Positions 1 to 7,143 of a stretch of 64,000 nucleotides of DNA are shown here, piece after piece. The stretch's first letter is position 1; the number at the start of each line of letters is the position of its first letter. Source of the stretch: Treponema bryantii (lineage in GTDB: Bacteria; Spirochaetota; Spirochaetia; Treponematales; Treponemataceae); assembly GCF_900113965.1 (NCBI RefSeq), contig NZ_FORI01000001.1, positions 565,620 through 629,619 on the forward strand, in the 5' to 3' direction. A program made the position numbers and the translations under genes. The notes below the pieces were generated by a model. It made no database searches. It saw only the letters and a list, made by a program, of their open reading frames with translations, and was not told where the DNA came from.

Positions 1-4
1 TGTT

Positions 5-195
5 TTGTCGGAAAAATCTGCGAAAAAGAAGTGTTATAAGATAACAGATTGTATGAATTCTTTCGAAAATAAAAAAATAATTCCGACAAAGTTGAAGGAT
101 ATGGCTTTCTTGTCGGAATTATTCTGATTGATAAATTATTTTGAAGTTGTTTTTTTTCCGACAAAAGTGAGTTATTAGCTACTTTTGTCGGAAAA
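5..195. repeat. Cluster of TTGTCGGAA inverted repeats
   Basis: Five copies of TTGTCGGAA or its complement occur in 190 bases. Bases 76-89 pair perfectly with 110-123 (14 bp), and 154-168 pair perfectly with 181-195 (15 bp); the copy at about 5-13 has no partner inside the window, which suggests the array starts further left. Neither hairpin is followed by a clean T-tract on either strand, so ordinary intrinsic termination of the neighbouring minus-strand gene is not obvious. No gene is seen in 1-208. The role is unknown: a repeat element or a protein-binding array are both possible. Confidence 0.6.
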
Positions 196-208
196 CTGTC
201 CACATTTC

Positions 209-1273
209 TTAGTTCAAAGCGAGATCGCCTTCTTTAATCCAGCCGATTTTGCGGAAAAGAAGACCGAAGGCCCAGCACAGAACGGCAGGGAGAACGATAC
301 AGATCATAACGAGGCCGAGCCAGTCTACGAAACCTGGCTGAATTGCAACTGCGCCGTGGCCAACTGCTACTTCACTTGGTTCGAACCAGCCTGTGATTAC
401 ACCAATCTGGCCTACGAGACCACAAGTTCCCATTCCTGAGCTTACTGCGGCCCCGTTCATTTCCATTTTGAAGAGGCAGGTAGCGATTGGGCCGGTAATC
501 ATAGAAGTTACGATTGGGGCAATCCATACCTTTGGATTTTTGATGATGTTTGGCATCTGGAGCATTGAAGTTCCGAGACCCTGAGAAAGGATTCCACCCC
601 AGCGGTTTTCGCGGAAGCTGAGAACGGCGAATCCAACCATCTGTGCACAACAGCCTGCAACAGCAGCACCACCAGCCAGTCCTGTAAGACCAAAAGCAGC
701 GCAAATTGCAGCAGAAGAAATAGGCAGAGTCAAAGCAATACCAACTACAGCAGAAACAAGGATACCCATCCAGAACGGATGAAGTTTTGTTGTCCAAACG
801 AGGAATTTACCAACAGAGCTTGCAGCAGCACCGATGTACTTTGCTGTCAAAACTGTGAGCAAAGCACCAACAAGAATAGTAACAGCAGGAGTTACGATGA
901 TGTCTACCTTAGTTTTCTTGCTAACGAGGCAGCCCATTTCTGCAGCGAAGATTGCGATGAAAAGAACTGCGAGTGGACCACCTGCACCGCCAGTTACGTT
1001 AGCGGCACTTCCAACTGCTGCGAGAGAGAAAAGCACGAGAGCTGGAACTCCCATTGCAAAACCAATACCAATTGCCATTGCAGCTCCGACAACATGTGAG
1101 TCTGTTGCGAAGTTTCCAGCGTTTACGAGGAACTGGAAAACAACATTCTGGTTCAGGCGAAGAAGCTGCTGACCTAATGTTTTGATAATTGTACCAATCA
1201 ACAGGGATGCAAAAAGTCCCTGAGCCATACCTGACATAGCGTCGATTAAGTAACGCTTGGCATACTTATTCAT
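209..1273 (-). CDS. Orphan PTS sugar transporter subunit EIIC (EIIC_2 family)
   Basis: 354 residues, nearly all hydrophobic, with about ten membrane segments rich in Gly and Ala; it resembles the PTS_EIIC_2 type of membrane permease that normally carries a sugar while a partner EIIB phosphorylates it. No EIIA, EIIB, HPr or EI gene is nearby, so phosphotransfer cannot be inferred from context. The start at 1273 is chosen over the longer frame (1309) because AGGAG lies at 1281-1285, seven bases upstream, and the extra N-terminal residues are encoded by a family-A repeat. It diverges from the LacI-type regulator at 1654. A weak minus-strand promoter, TTGCCT (1512-1507), 17 bp, CATATT (1489-1484), overlaps the operator palindrome, so the regulator may control this gene through a long leader. 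The sugar is unknown. Confidence 0.8.
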   Translation of the reverse strand: MNKYAKRYLIDAMSGMAQGLFASLLIGTIIKTLGQQLLRLNQNVVFQFLVNAGNFATDSHVVGAAMAIGIGFAMGVPALVLFSLAAVGSAANVTGGAGGPLAVLFIAIFAAEMGCLVSKKTKVDIIVTPAVTILVGALLTVLTAKYIGAAASSVGKFLVWTTKLHPFWMGILVSAVVGIALTLPISSAAICAAFGLTGLAGGAAVAGCCAQMVGFAVLSFRENRWGGILSQGLGTSMLQMPNIIKNPKVWIAPIVTSMITGPIATCLFKMEMNGAAVSSGMGTCGLVGQIGVITGWFEPSEVAVGHGAVAIQPGFVDWLGLVMICIVLPAVLCWAFGLLFRKIGWIKEGDLALN

Positions 1274-1289
1274 AGAGATACTCCTAAAA

Positions 1290-1314
1290 GGTGGTTTCGA
1301 CAGGCTCAACCACC
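1290..1314. repeat. Family-A palindromic repeat, copy 1
   Basis: Arms GGTGGTT and AACCACC flank TCGACAGGCTC. This is the simplest form of a repeat seen at eight other places in the window. It lies in the 5' leader of the EIIC gene, directly upstream of the ribosome-binding site. Confidence 0.75.
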
Positions 1315-1471
1315 GGGGTTGTGAGAATAAAAAAATGTGATTTGTGTAGTAAATTACTTGGTAGATGTGATACGCGGTGCGCCGTGGCGTCGCCGGTAAT
1401 GCAGGACTCTATGGACTCTGTCTGGTTCGTTCATCTCAAACGTAAAATCTTCGAATAAAATATCAGAAAAG

Positions 1472-1525
1472 TTGACGAGGTTCAATATGTAGAGTATACT
1501 AGATTTAGGCAACCGGTTGCCTAAA
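1472..1525 (+). promoter_or_regulatory. Sigma70-type promoter with overlapping LacI-family operator
   Basis: TTGACG (1472-1477) and TATACT (1495-1500) are separated by exactly 17 bp. Immediately downstream, 1504-1525 is a 22-bp perfect palindrome with half-site TTTAGGCAACC. It covers the expected +1 (about 1507), the classical place for repression. LacI-family proteins bind palindromes with a central CG, as here (AACCGGTT), and the regulator at 1654 is the obvious candidate. The same operator overlaps a weaker divergent promoter toward the EIIC gene. Confidence 0.8.
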
Positions 1526-1628
1526 AACTATTTTTTCATATTTGCGGGTTCCTCCTGTATTGTTGTCCTGCAATTTGAGATTATTTGCCGACCTGGGAAA
1601 GCCGTATTCCTTAGGTCGGCGTTTTTTT
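1507..1628 (+). ncRNA. Candidate LacI-controlled small RNA (about 120 nt)
   Basis: A transcript from the promoter above would contain no convincing ORF and would end at a strong intrinsic terminator before lacI. Its body folds into a hairpin: TTGCGGG (1542-1548) pairs with CCTGCAA (1567-1573, one G-U pair), leaving an 18-nt loop (1549-1566) that displays TTCCTCCT. That pyrimidine tract is complementary to a Shine-Dalgarno sequence (AGGAGGA), as in C/U-rich loops of known trans-acting sRNAs. The second element is the terminator hairpin 1587-1620 plus T7. The alternative reading is a lacI attenuator leader. Expression is inferred, not shown. Confidence 0.55.
1587..1628 (+). terminator. Strong intrinsic terminator upstream of lacI-type gene
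   Basis: GCCGACCT (1587-1594) pairs perfectly with AGGTCGGC (1613-1620). An inner GGGAA/TTCCT extension makes a stem of about 13 bp, followed by seven T at 1622-1628. It lies 25 bp before the regulator ATG, so it terminates the leader/sRNA and leaves read-through for the regulator. Confidence 0.85.
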
Positions 1629-1653
1629 AGTTTGACTTTTTTTTGAGGGTTTT

Positions 1654-2670
1654 ATGGTTACGATTTATGACATCGCCGAAGCTACGGGGTATTCTGCTCC
1701 TACAGTTTCAAAGGCACTGAACGGGCTTGGATCATTAAGTGAAAAAACAAGACAGAAAATTCTTGATAAAGCAACAGAACTGGGGTATGAGCCAAACATT
1801 ACAGCAAGAACTCTTACCACAAAAAAATCAAATCTGATTGGTGTTATTTATGATGATACAGGAATGAACAAAGGCTTCTCTCATCCTCTTTTTTCACCAA
1901 TTTTGACAAGTTTTCGCGATAAGGTAGAAGCTGCTGGTTATGATATCATATTCCTTTCGCGACATTTCAATATGAGTTATTTTTCGCATGCAAATTTCCG
2001 TTGTATCGATGGCATGATTATCATAAACCCTGCGACAAATAATCCCGCTGATTTTGATGATTTTATAAAAGCAAAACTTCCGAGAGTTTCTACAAACTCG
2101 ATTTTTAAGGATATTTGTACTGTAATTACAGAAAATGAACAGGGCGGTTTTACAGCAGGAGAGTATTTTATCAAACATGGGCATAAAAAAATTGCCTATA
2201 TTTCGGCCCCTGTTGACGGTATTTCTTCTGCGCCTACAGAACGCTACGAAGGTTTTAAGACAGCACTCAAACTTCATAATCTGTTTGATGAAGAATTGTA
2301 TGAAGTATGTTCCAGCTGGGACAAGCAGAGCGCCTACGAAGCTTTTGGTCGTCTCATAAAACGCCGCAAAGACATCACCGCAGTTTTTACGACCAGCGAC
2401 CAGCTTGCCTTTGGTGTTTACGATTATGCGCACGACCACAATATCAGAATTCCAGAAGATATTTCGGTAATTGGTTTTGATGATGATTTTGCCTCTGAGT
2501 ATGTAGGCCTTACAACCTTTATTCAAAATTCAACAGAAATTGGTAATATTGCAGCACAGATGATGCTTGATCAGATTGATGGAAAAACAGTACCAGAGAC
2601 AATCCGCTGCAAAGCTGAACTTATTGAACGACGCTCGGTAAAAACCATAAAAGGATTTAGATTGTTTTAG
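1654..2670 (+). CDS. LacI-family transcriptional regulator
   Basis: 338 residues, the usual LacI/GalR length. The N-terminal helix-turn-helix reads TIYDIAEATGYSAPTVSKAL (residues 3-22), followed by the hinge region near residues 45-60 and a periplasmic-binding-protein-like effector domain (from about residue 62), including FTTSDQLAFGVYDYAHDHNI and the conserved ISVIGFDD segment. ATG at 1654 has GAGGG at 1645-1649. It probably represses the promoter at 1472-1500 by binding the adjoining palindrome, and so controls the sRNA candidate, itself by read-through, and possibly the divergent EIIC gene. The effector is unknown; a sugar is the family norm. Confidence 0.92.
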   Translation: MVTIYDIAEATGYSAPTVSKALNGLGSLSEKTRQKILDKATELGYEPNITARTLTTKKSNLIGVIYDDTGMNKGFSHPLFSPILTSFRDKVEAAGYDIIFLSRHFNMSYFSHANFRCIDGMIIINPATNNPADFDDFIKAKLPRVSTNSIFKDICTVITENEQGGFTAGEYFIKHGHKKIAYISAPVDGISSAPTERYEGFKTALKLHNLFDEELYEVCSSWDKQSAYEAFGRLIKRRKDITAVFTTSDQLAFGVYDYAHDHNIRIPEDISVIGFDDDFASEYVGLTTFIQNSTEIGNIAAQMMLDQIDGKTVPETIRCKAELIERRSVKTIKGFRLF

Positions 2671-2690
2671 CAAAAAGGTTGTAGTACAAT
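2662..2690 (+). promoter_or_regulatory. Promoter placing +1 at or next to the ATG of the E2-like gene
   Basis: TTGTTT (2662-2667), a 17-bp spacer and TACAAT (2685-2690) overlap the last codons of the regulator gene. Only nine bases separate the -10 box from the ATG at 2700, so the mRNA would be leaderless or nearly so. No Shine-Dalgarno is visible. The -10 is embedded in GTTGTAGTACAA (2678-2689). Confidence 0.55.
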
Positions 2691-2699
2691 TAACATATT

Positions 2700-3581
2700 A
2701 TGGGAAATAAAAGACGTCGTGGTGACAGAAAAGACGGTCGTTTGCTTCGCTCGCTTGAGCCAATGGCCTTCTTTGCTCTGTATATAATGGAAACTCGCAA
2801 TGATGCGAACAACTATCTTTCAGAAAGTGTAGATCTTGAGGCAATAAACCGTTACGTTCATAAAAAACGAAATGAAGGCTTAAAAGATTTTAATGTTATG
2901 TATGTTCTTGCTGCAGCCTATGTAAGAACAGTAAGTCAGAAGCCTGGTATTAATAGATTTATAAACGGCTACAGAATTTATGCAAGAAATAATATTGAAA
3001 TAAGTCTGATGGTTAAAAAGGAAGTAAAACTGAACTCTCCTGAAACCATGCTGAAATTTACTTTCCAGCCAGAAAATACAATTTCCGAAGTTTACAATGA
3101 AATGCATCGTCAGATTGAAGAATATAAGAACAGCACAGAAGACGAGCTGAATGACATGGATGCTTTTCTGAAGTTTATTTTCAGACTGCCGCGCTGGATG
3201 CTTCGCGGAATGATGAAGCTTCTTTACTGGCTTGATTTTCATGGATGGATTCCGCTTTCACTTCTTGCAATCAGTCCGTTCCACGGTTCGATGGTAATGT
3301 CATCAATGGGCTCGCTGGGAATTTCTTCTGTATATCATCATCTTTATAACTTTGGAAATGTTCCGATGCTTATTACTTTCAGTACAAAGCGTCACGAAAA
3401 CGAACTGCAGAAAGATGGTTCGGTAATCCGAAAGCATTATCTTGATATTAATTTTACTGTTGATGATAGAATCTGCGACGGTGAATATTATTCAGAAGCA
3501 CTGCACGAGGTTCGAAAATATCTGAAGAATCCGGAATTGCTGGAAGTTCCGCCGGCAACTGTGGTTCAGGATATTGATTAA
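2700..3581 (+). CDS. Stand-alone 2-oxoacid dehydrogenase E2-type acyltransferase domain protein
   Basis: 293 residues. The protein has the chloramphenicol-acetyltransferase-like fold signature of the E2 catalytic domain: a segment with HGSMVMSSMGSLGISSVYHH (about residues 196-215) and a C-terminal DDRICDGEYYSEAL motif. It has no lipoyl or E1/E3-binding domain and no dehydrogenase genes nearby, so it is not an ordinary E2 subunit. In E2 and CAT enzymes the motif is HxxxDG with a catalytic His; here that position is Asp256 (DRICDG), so normal acyltransferase chemistry is doubtful. The N-terminus is strongly basic (GNKRRRGDRKDGR). Function unknown; a scaffold or altered transferase is possible. 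Confidence 0.7.
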   Translation: MGNKRRRGDRKDGRLLRSLEPMAFFALYIMETRNDANNYLSESVDLEAINRYVHKKRNEGLKDFNVMYVLAAAYVRTVSQKPGINRFINGYRIYARNNIEISLMVKKEVKLNSPETMLKFTFQPENTISEVYNEMHRQIEEYKNSTEDELNDMDAFLKFIFRLPRWMLRGMMKLLYWLDFHGWIPLSLLAISPFHGSMVMSSMGSLGISSVYHHLYNFGNVPMLITFSTKRHENELQKDGSVIRKHYLDINFTVDDRICDGEYYSEALHEVRKYLKNPELLEVPPATVVQDID

Positions 3582-3598
3582 AACAAAACCGTGTTCTG

Positions 3599-3643
3599 CG
3601 GTGGTTGCGCTCCCTTCGACAGGCTCAGGGACCGCAACCACCG
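3599..3643. repeat. Family-A palindromic repeat, copy 2 (long form)
   Basis: Arms CGGTGGTTGCG and CGCAACCACCG nearly extend into CTCCCT/AGGGAC around a CGACAGGCT centre. It sits between the convergent E2-like and uvrC genes, where it could also act as a bidirectional transcription stop. Confidence 0.75.
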
Positions 3644-3653
3644 TATTTTCAGT

Positions 3654-5594
3654 CTACTCACCGTAATCTGGTGGGGTCTCGGCGGCGGCGAGCGCCTGTG
3701 CGGCCAGGTCTGAAATGTACTGTGCCTCTGCGGCCTTTTCCTTTGTGGTTCCGGCGGCGCCCAATGAAAGTTTCTGCAAATCCTTTTTTTCGTTACGCTG
3801 TGCGTTCAGGTCGCGGGCCTTCATTAAGATATCTGCGGCTTCCGGTGCTTTTATATGAAGACACTGTGCAACTGCACTTTCTTCGGCAGCTGCAAGATTT
3901 TCCAGAGTAAGGAACTGGCGTTGCAGCATAAGCGCACGTTTTTCGCCGACACCTGGCAGTTCAAGGAATATTGATTTTGTATTTTCTTTAGTGCGGAGCC
4001 TCTGGTTACGGCTTGTGGCAAAACGGTGAGTTTCGTCACGCACGCGCTGGAGCAGGCGGAGACCGTCGCTTCTTTTTGGCAGACAGATTGGCGTACTGTT
4101 GCCCGGGCGGTAAATCTCTTCATCGCGTTTTGCAAGACCGGCAACCGGAATGTCCAGACCAAGGGAATTTAAAATCTCTTCAACCGCATTTACCTGACCA
4201 ATACCACCATCAATCAAAAGCAGGTCTGGCATTTCGGTCTGTTCGTTTAAGAGACGGGTATAGCGGCGCGAAACTGCTTCCTTCATTGAGGCAAAATCAT
4301 CTATTAAACCATCTGTAGTTTTAAGGCGGAAGTAGCGGTAATTTTTTTTATCCGGATTACCATTGTAAAAACTGATAAGCGATGCAACCGGCCACTTACC
4401 ACCGATATGCGCAATATCAAAACCTTCAATGCGAACTGGCAGAGTGTCGAGGCCGAGTTTTTCCTTGAGTTCTTCCATGGCAGGAGTGTCTCCGCGGTCA
4501 CGAAGGCGGCGGACAATATCTTCTTTTGCGTTGTGTTTTGCCATCTGAAGCGCTGCAACATCGCGCGGTGCATCATGGGACGAAACCATAATTACCTGCG
4601 AGGTAGACTTTTTTTCTTCGTGAAGCCAGCGGGCAATATGATCAAACTCTTCAGTTGCAGGAATAAAAATCTGCGGCGGAATGGTAACAACATCATCATA
4701 AAAAACTGCCATAAACTCGGCAATTAAATCATCATCATCATTCAATGACTCGGCGCGGTAATTTTCACGGCCAAGCAGCTTGCCGCCACGAACTTTAAGA
4801 ACAGTAAAACTAACAAGCTCGCCTTCCGAAGCATACGCAATATAATCGCGGTCATCAGCATCAAAACTTTCTACTATATTCTGATTCTGTAAAACCATGA
4901 GAGCTTTAATGCCATCGCGCAATCTGGCCGCTTTTTCAAAGTCCAGAGCGGCGGCTGCTGCCTTCATTTCGGCTTTCATGGCTTCTACAGTTTCTTCACC
5001 TTTTCCCTCAAGTAGTCTTTTGATTTCACCGATGTATAAATTGTAGGAGTCTTTAGAAATTTTGCCACAACAAGGAGCGCGACACTGCTTCATGTGGTAA
5101 TATAAACAAGGGGTATCCCGCTTACGGAGAGTCCTGCAATGACGAATTGGATACAGCTTGAAGATTGCTTCAAGAAAGGTTTCCAGAGCCGTAACATCAG
5201 GGAATGGGCCGAAATAGGTTGAACCATCCTGAAGAATGCGACGGGTCTTAAAGATTTTTGGGAAATCCTCATTTGTGATTCTCAAAACAGGGTATGATTT
5301 ACCGTCCTTCAGACAGATGTTGTAGCGGGGATTGTACTTTTTAATAAGGTTGTTTTCCAGCAGCAGAGCTTCGTACTCATTAGCTGTTGTGATATATTCA
5401 ATAGAATTGGCGTGGGAGATTAAAAGTCTTGTTTTGACGCTCTGCTGTCCCGAAAAGTAGGAAGACAGGCGGCTTTTCAAACTCTTTGCTTTTCCCACAT
5501 AAATTACGGTGCCTTCTGCGTTACGCCACAGGTAGACGCCACTAGATTGAGGAGCTTTCAGAGCTGTTTCGTGCAGAATCGTTCTGGTTGTCAT
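3654..5594 (-). CDS. uvrC: Excinuclease ABC subunit C
   Basis: 646 residues, usual UvrC length. It makes both incisions around a UvrAB-marked lesion in nucleotide excision repair. Domains seen: GIY-YIG nuclease at about residues 15-95 (SSGVYLWRNAEGTVIYVGKA), a Cys cluster CLYYHMKQCRAPCCGKI, a UVR motif around residues 205-240, the UvrC RNase-H-like domain with GFDIAHIGG, LLIDGGIGQVNAV and ETHRFATSRNQR (conserved Asp, Asp and His), and helix-hairpin-helix near the C-terminus (LPGVGEKRALML). The ATG at 5594 lies only three bases from the divergent ATG at 5598, so the two genes share an extremely tight start region. No uvrA or uvrB in the window. Confidence 0.97.
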   Translation of the reverse strand: MTTRTILHETALKAPQSSGVYLWRNAEGTVIYVGKAKSLKSRLSSYFSGQQSVKTRLLISHANSIEYITTANEYEALLLENNLIKKYNPRYNICLKDGKSYPVLRITNEDFPKIFKTRRILQDGSTYFGPFPDVTALETFLEAIFKLYPIRHCRTLRKRDTPCLYYHMKQCRAPCCGKISKDSYNLYIGEIKRLLEGKGEETVEAMKAEMKAAAAALDFEKAARLRDGIKALMVLQNQNIVESFDADDRDYIAYASEGELVSFTVLKVRGGKLLGRENYRAESLNDDDDLIAEFMAVFYDDVVTIPPQIFIPATEEFDHIARWLHEEKKSTSQVIMVSSHDAPRDVAALQMAKHNAKEDIVRRLRDRGDTPAMEELKEKLGLDTLPVRIEGFDIAHIGGKWPVASLISFYNGNPDKKNYRYFRLKTTDGLIDDFASMKEAVSRRYTRLLNEQTEMPDLLLIDGGIGQVNAVEEILNSLGLDIPVAGLAKRDEEIYRPGNSTPICLPKRSDGLRLLQRVRDETHRFATSRNQRLRTKENTKSIFLELPGVGEKRALMLQRQFLTLENLAAAEESAVAQCLHIKAPEAADILMKARDLNAQRNEKKDLQKLSLGAAGTTKEKAAEAQYISDLAAQALAAAETPPDYGE

Positions 5595-5597
5595 GTT

Positions 5598-7130
5598 ATG
5601 TTAGAAAATTGTATCAAAAAACGACTTCTTGTTATAGCCGTAACCGCAGTGATTTCCTGTGGCAGCATGGCTGCGCTCTTTGCCAAAGAATATGTTCTTG
5701 GTGGAAAGAACGGCTGGCCTGTATTCCAGCAGCAGGAAAATATCACAACTGGTAAAGGCCGCTACGGATATGACTGTATACAGCTTGCTTCCAATTCCTT
5801 TGTTTTTGATGAATATACAGATCTTCTGATTGATTTTGAAGATGCTGATATGCCGATTTCTGACGGTGACTATACAATTAATAGAAATAATTTCCAGCTC
5901 ACAAATCAGACAAAGAATGAAAAGAGTGCAGGGCTTAGCCGTAATATGGGAGGCCTGAGCATTTCCGGAAAGCCTGGAACCTTCTTTGGTTCAGAGGGTC
6001 TCATGGGCTCGTTCTCAATTGAGTTCTGGCTTTGTCCTTCAATTGCAGAAAACGGTGAAATTGTTTTGAACTGGGAATCTTCAAGAAATGAAGACGGACA
6101 TCTTGTTTTCCAGGTAATCAGCGGAACTTTTGATAAAGGTCATATCAAATGGGAACTGAATAATCTTTTTGATATGTATGTGAATAAAGCCGGAAAGAAT
6201 GAAGTTGAACTGAAGGGCTCTACAAAAATCATTCCTGATGTATGGAGCTACCACGTACTTTCGTTCGACTGCGAAACTGGAATCCTTGAATATATTGTAA
6301 ACGGAATTACTGAAGATCTTACATATATAACTACAACCCGGTCGGAAGGTGGAGACATCAGCCTTGTTTATCTTGGAACACCTTCTGAAGTTCAAATCTG
6401 TTCTGAGTTCACCGGAAAGATGGATGACTTTAGAATTCTGCGTCGTCCTTATACGCCGCCAGATTTCCAGTCTGCCGACAACGCCGGACGCATCGGCCAC
6501 ACCCAGTATCTGCCGAGCGGCGGCCGTTTTGTTACAAAGCCAATTATGGTCTCAACAGGTTCTCTGCTCAACAAGCTTGAAGCAGAGATGAGCGTTCCTT
6601 CGCAGACAGCAGTGTGCTACTACGTTCGCTCAGGCGAAAACTTTTACGGCTGGGACGATGAGTATCCTGAATGGAAACCGGTTGAAAGTGGAGAAGAACT
6701 CAGCGGAATTACCGGCCTTTATTTCCAGGTTGCGGCAGAGCTTATGCCGGACGGAAACGGAGAAGAAACGCCGGCAATCACATCAATCAAACTTGACTTT
6801 ACCGAGCTCCCAGAGCCACTTCCTCCTTTTGTTGTTAAAGCAGTTGCAGGAAATGGCTGTGTGACCGTATCATGGAATTATTCAGTAGATGATACTGCTG
6901 GCGGTTATTATTTATATTACGGAACAAGACCGGGAGAATATCTTGGCCGTGTTGCAATAGAAGGTGAATCGCCAATCAATGTAGGAAATATAAGTTCGTT
7001 TACAGTAACGGGACTGGAAAACGGAAAAATATATTATTTTGCCGTAGCTGCATGGTCAGCTTACGATATGAGGGTTGTGGGAAATCTTTCCAAAGAAGTT
7101 TTTGCACGCCCATTAGCAAGATTGAAATAG
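5598..7130 (+). CDS. Secreted LamG-like and fibronectin type III protein
   Basis: 510 residues from ATG 5598; the frame is open further upstream, but that part lies inside uvrC on the other strand. Residues 1-30 form a signal peptide (basic start, LLVIAVTAVISCGSMAALFA). The middle (about residues 125-290) has the pattern of a concanavalin/LamG sandwich: GSFSIEFWLCPS, IVLNWESS, WSYHVLSFD, GKMDDFRILRRPYTP. Residues about 400-505 are one FN3 domain (VVKAVAGNGCVTVSWNYSVD ... YYFAVAAWSAYD). A periplasmic or surface binding role is likely; the ligand is unknown. It is 13 bases upstream of the TPR gene and probably co-transcribed. No good ribosome-binding site is visible for the chosen start. Confidence 0.75.
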   Translation: MLENCIKKRLLVIAVTAVISCGSMAALFAKEYVLGGKNGWPVFQQQENITTGKGRYGYDCIQLASNSFVFDEYTDLLIDFEDADMPISDGDYTINRNNFQLTNQTKNEKSAGLSRNMGGLSISGKPGTFFGSEGLMGSFSIEFWLCPSIAENGEIVLNWESSRNEDGHLVFQVISGTFDKGHIKWELNNLFDMYVNKAGKNEVELKGSTKIIPDVWSYHVLSFDCETGILEYIVNGITEDLTYITTTRSEGGDISLVYLGTPSEVQICSEFTGKMDDFRILRRPYTPPDFQSADNAGRIGHTQYLPSGGRFVTKPIMVSTGSLLNKLEAEMSVPSQTAVCYYVRSGENFYGWDDEYPEWKPVESGEELSGITGLYFQVAAELMPDGNGEETPAITSIKLDFTELPEPLPPFVVKAVAGNGCVTVSWNYSVDDTAGGYYLYYGTRPGEYLGRVAIEGESPINVGNISSFTVTGLENGKIYYFAVAAWSAYDMRVVGNLSKEVFARPLARLK

Positions 7131-7143
7131 AGGGGAACGGGTT

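Noticed and set aside
154..195. Hairpin as intrinsic terminator of the PTS gene
   Set aside because: On the minus strand the stem is followed by A, not T, residues, and on the plus strand there is no T-tract either.
1340..1440. Possible tRNA or riboswitch in the GC-rich EIIC leader
   Set aside because: Some short pairings exist but no cloverleaf, no T-loop sequence and no known aptamer pattern could be drawn.
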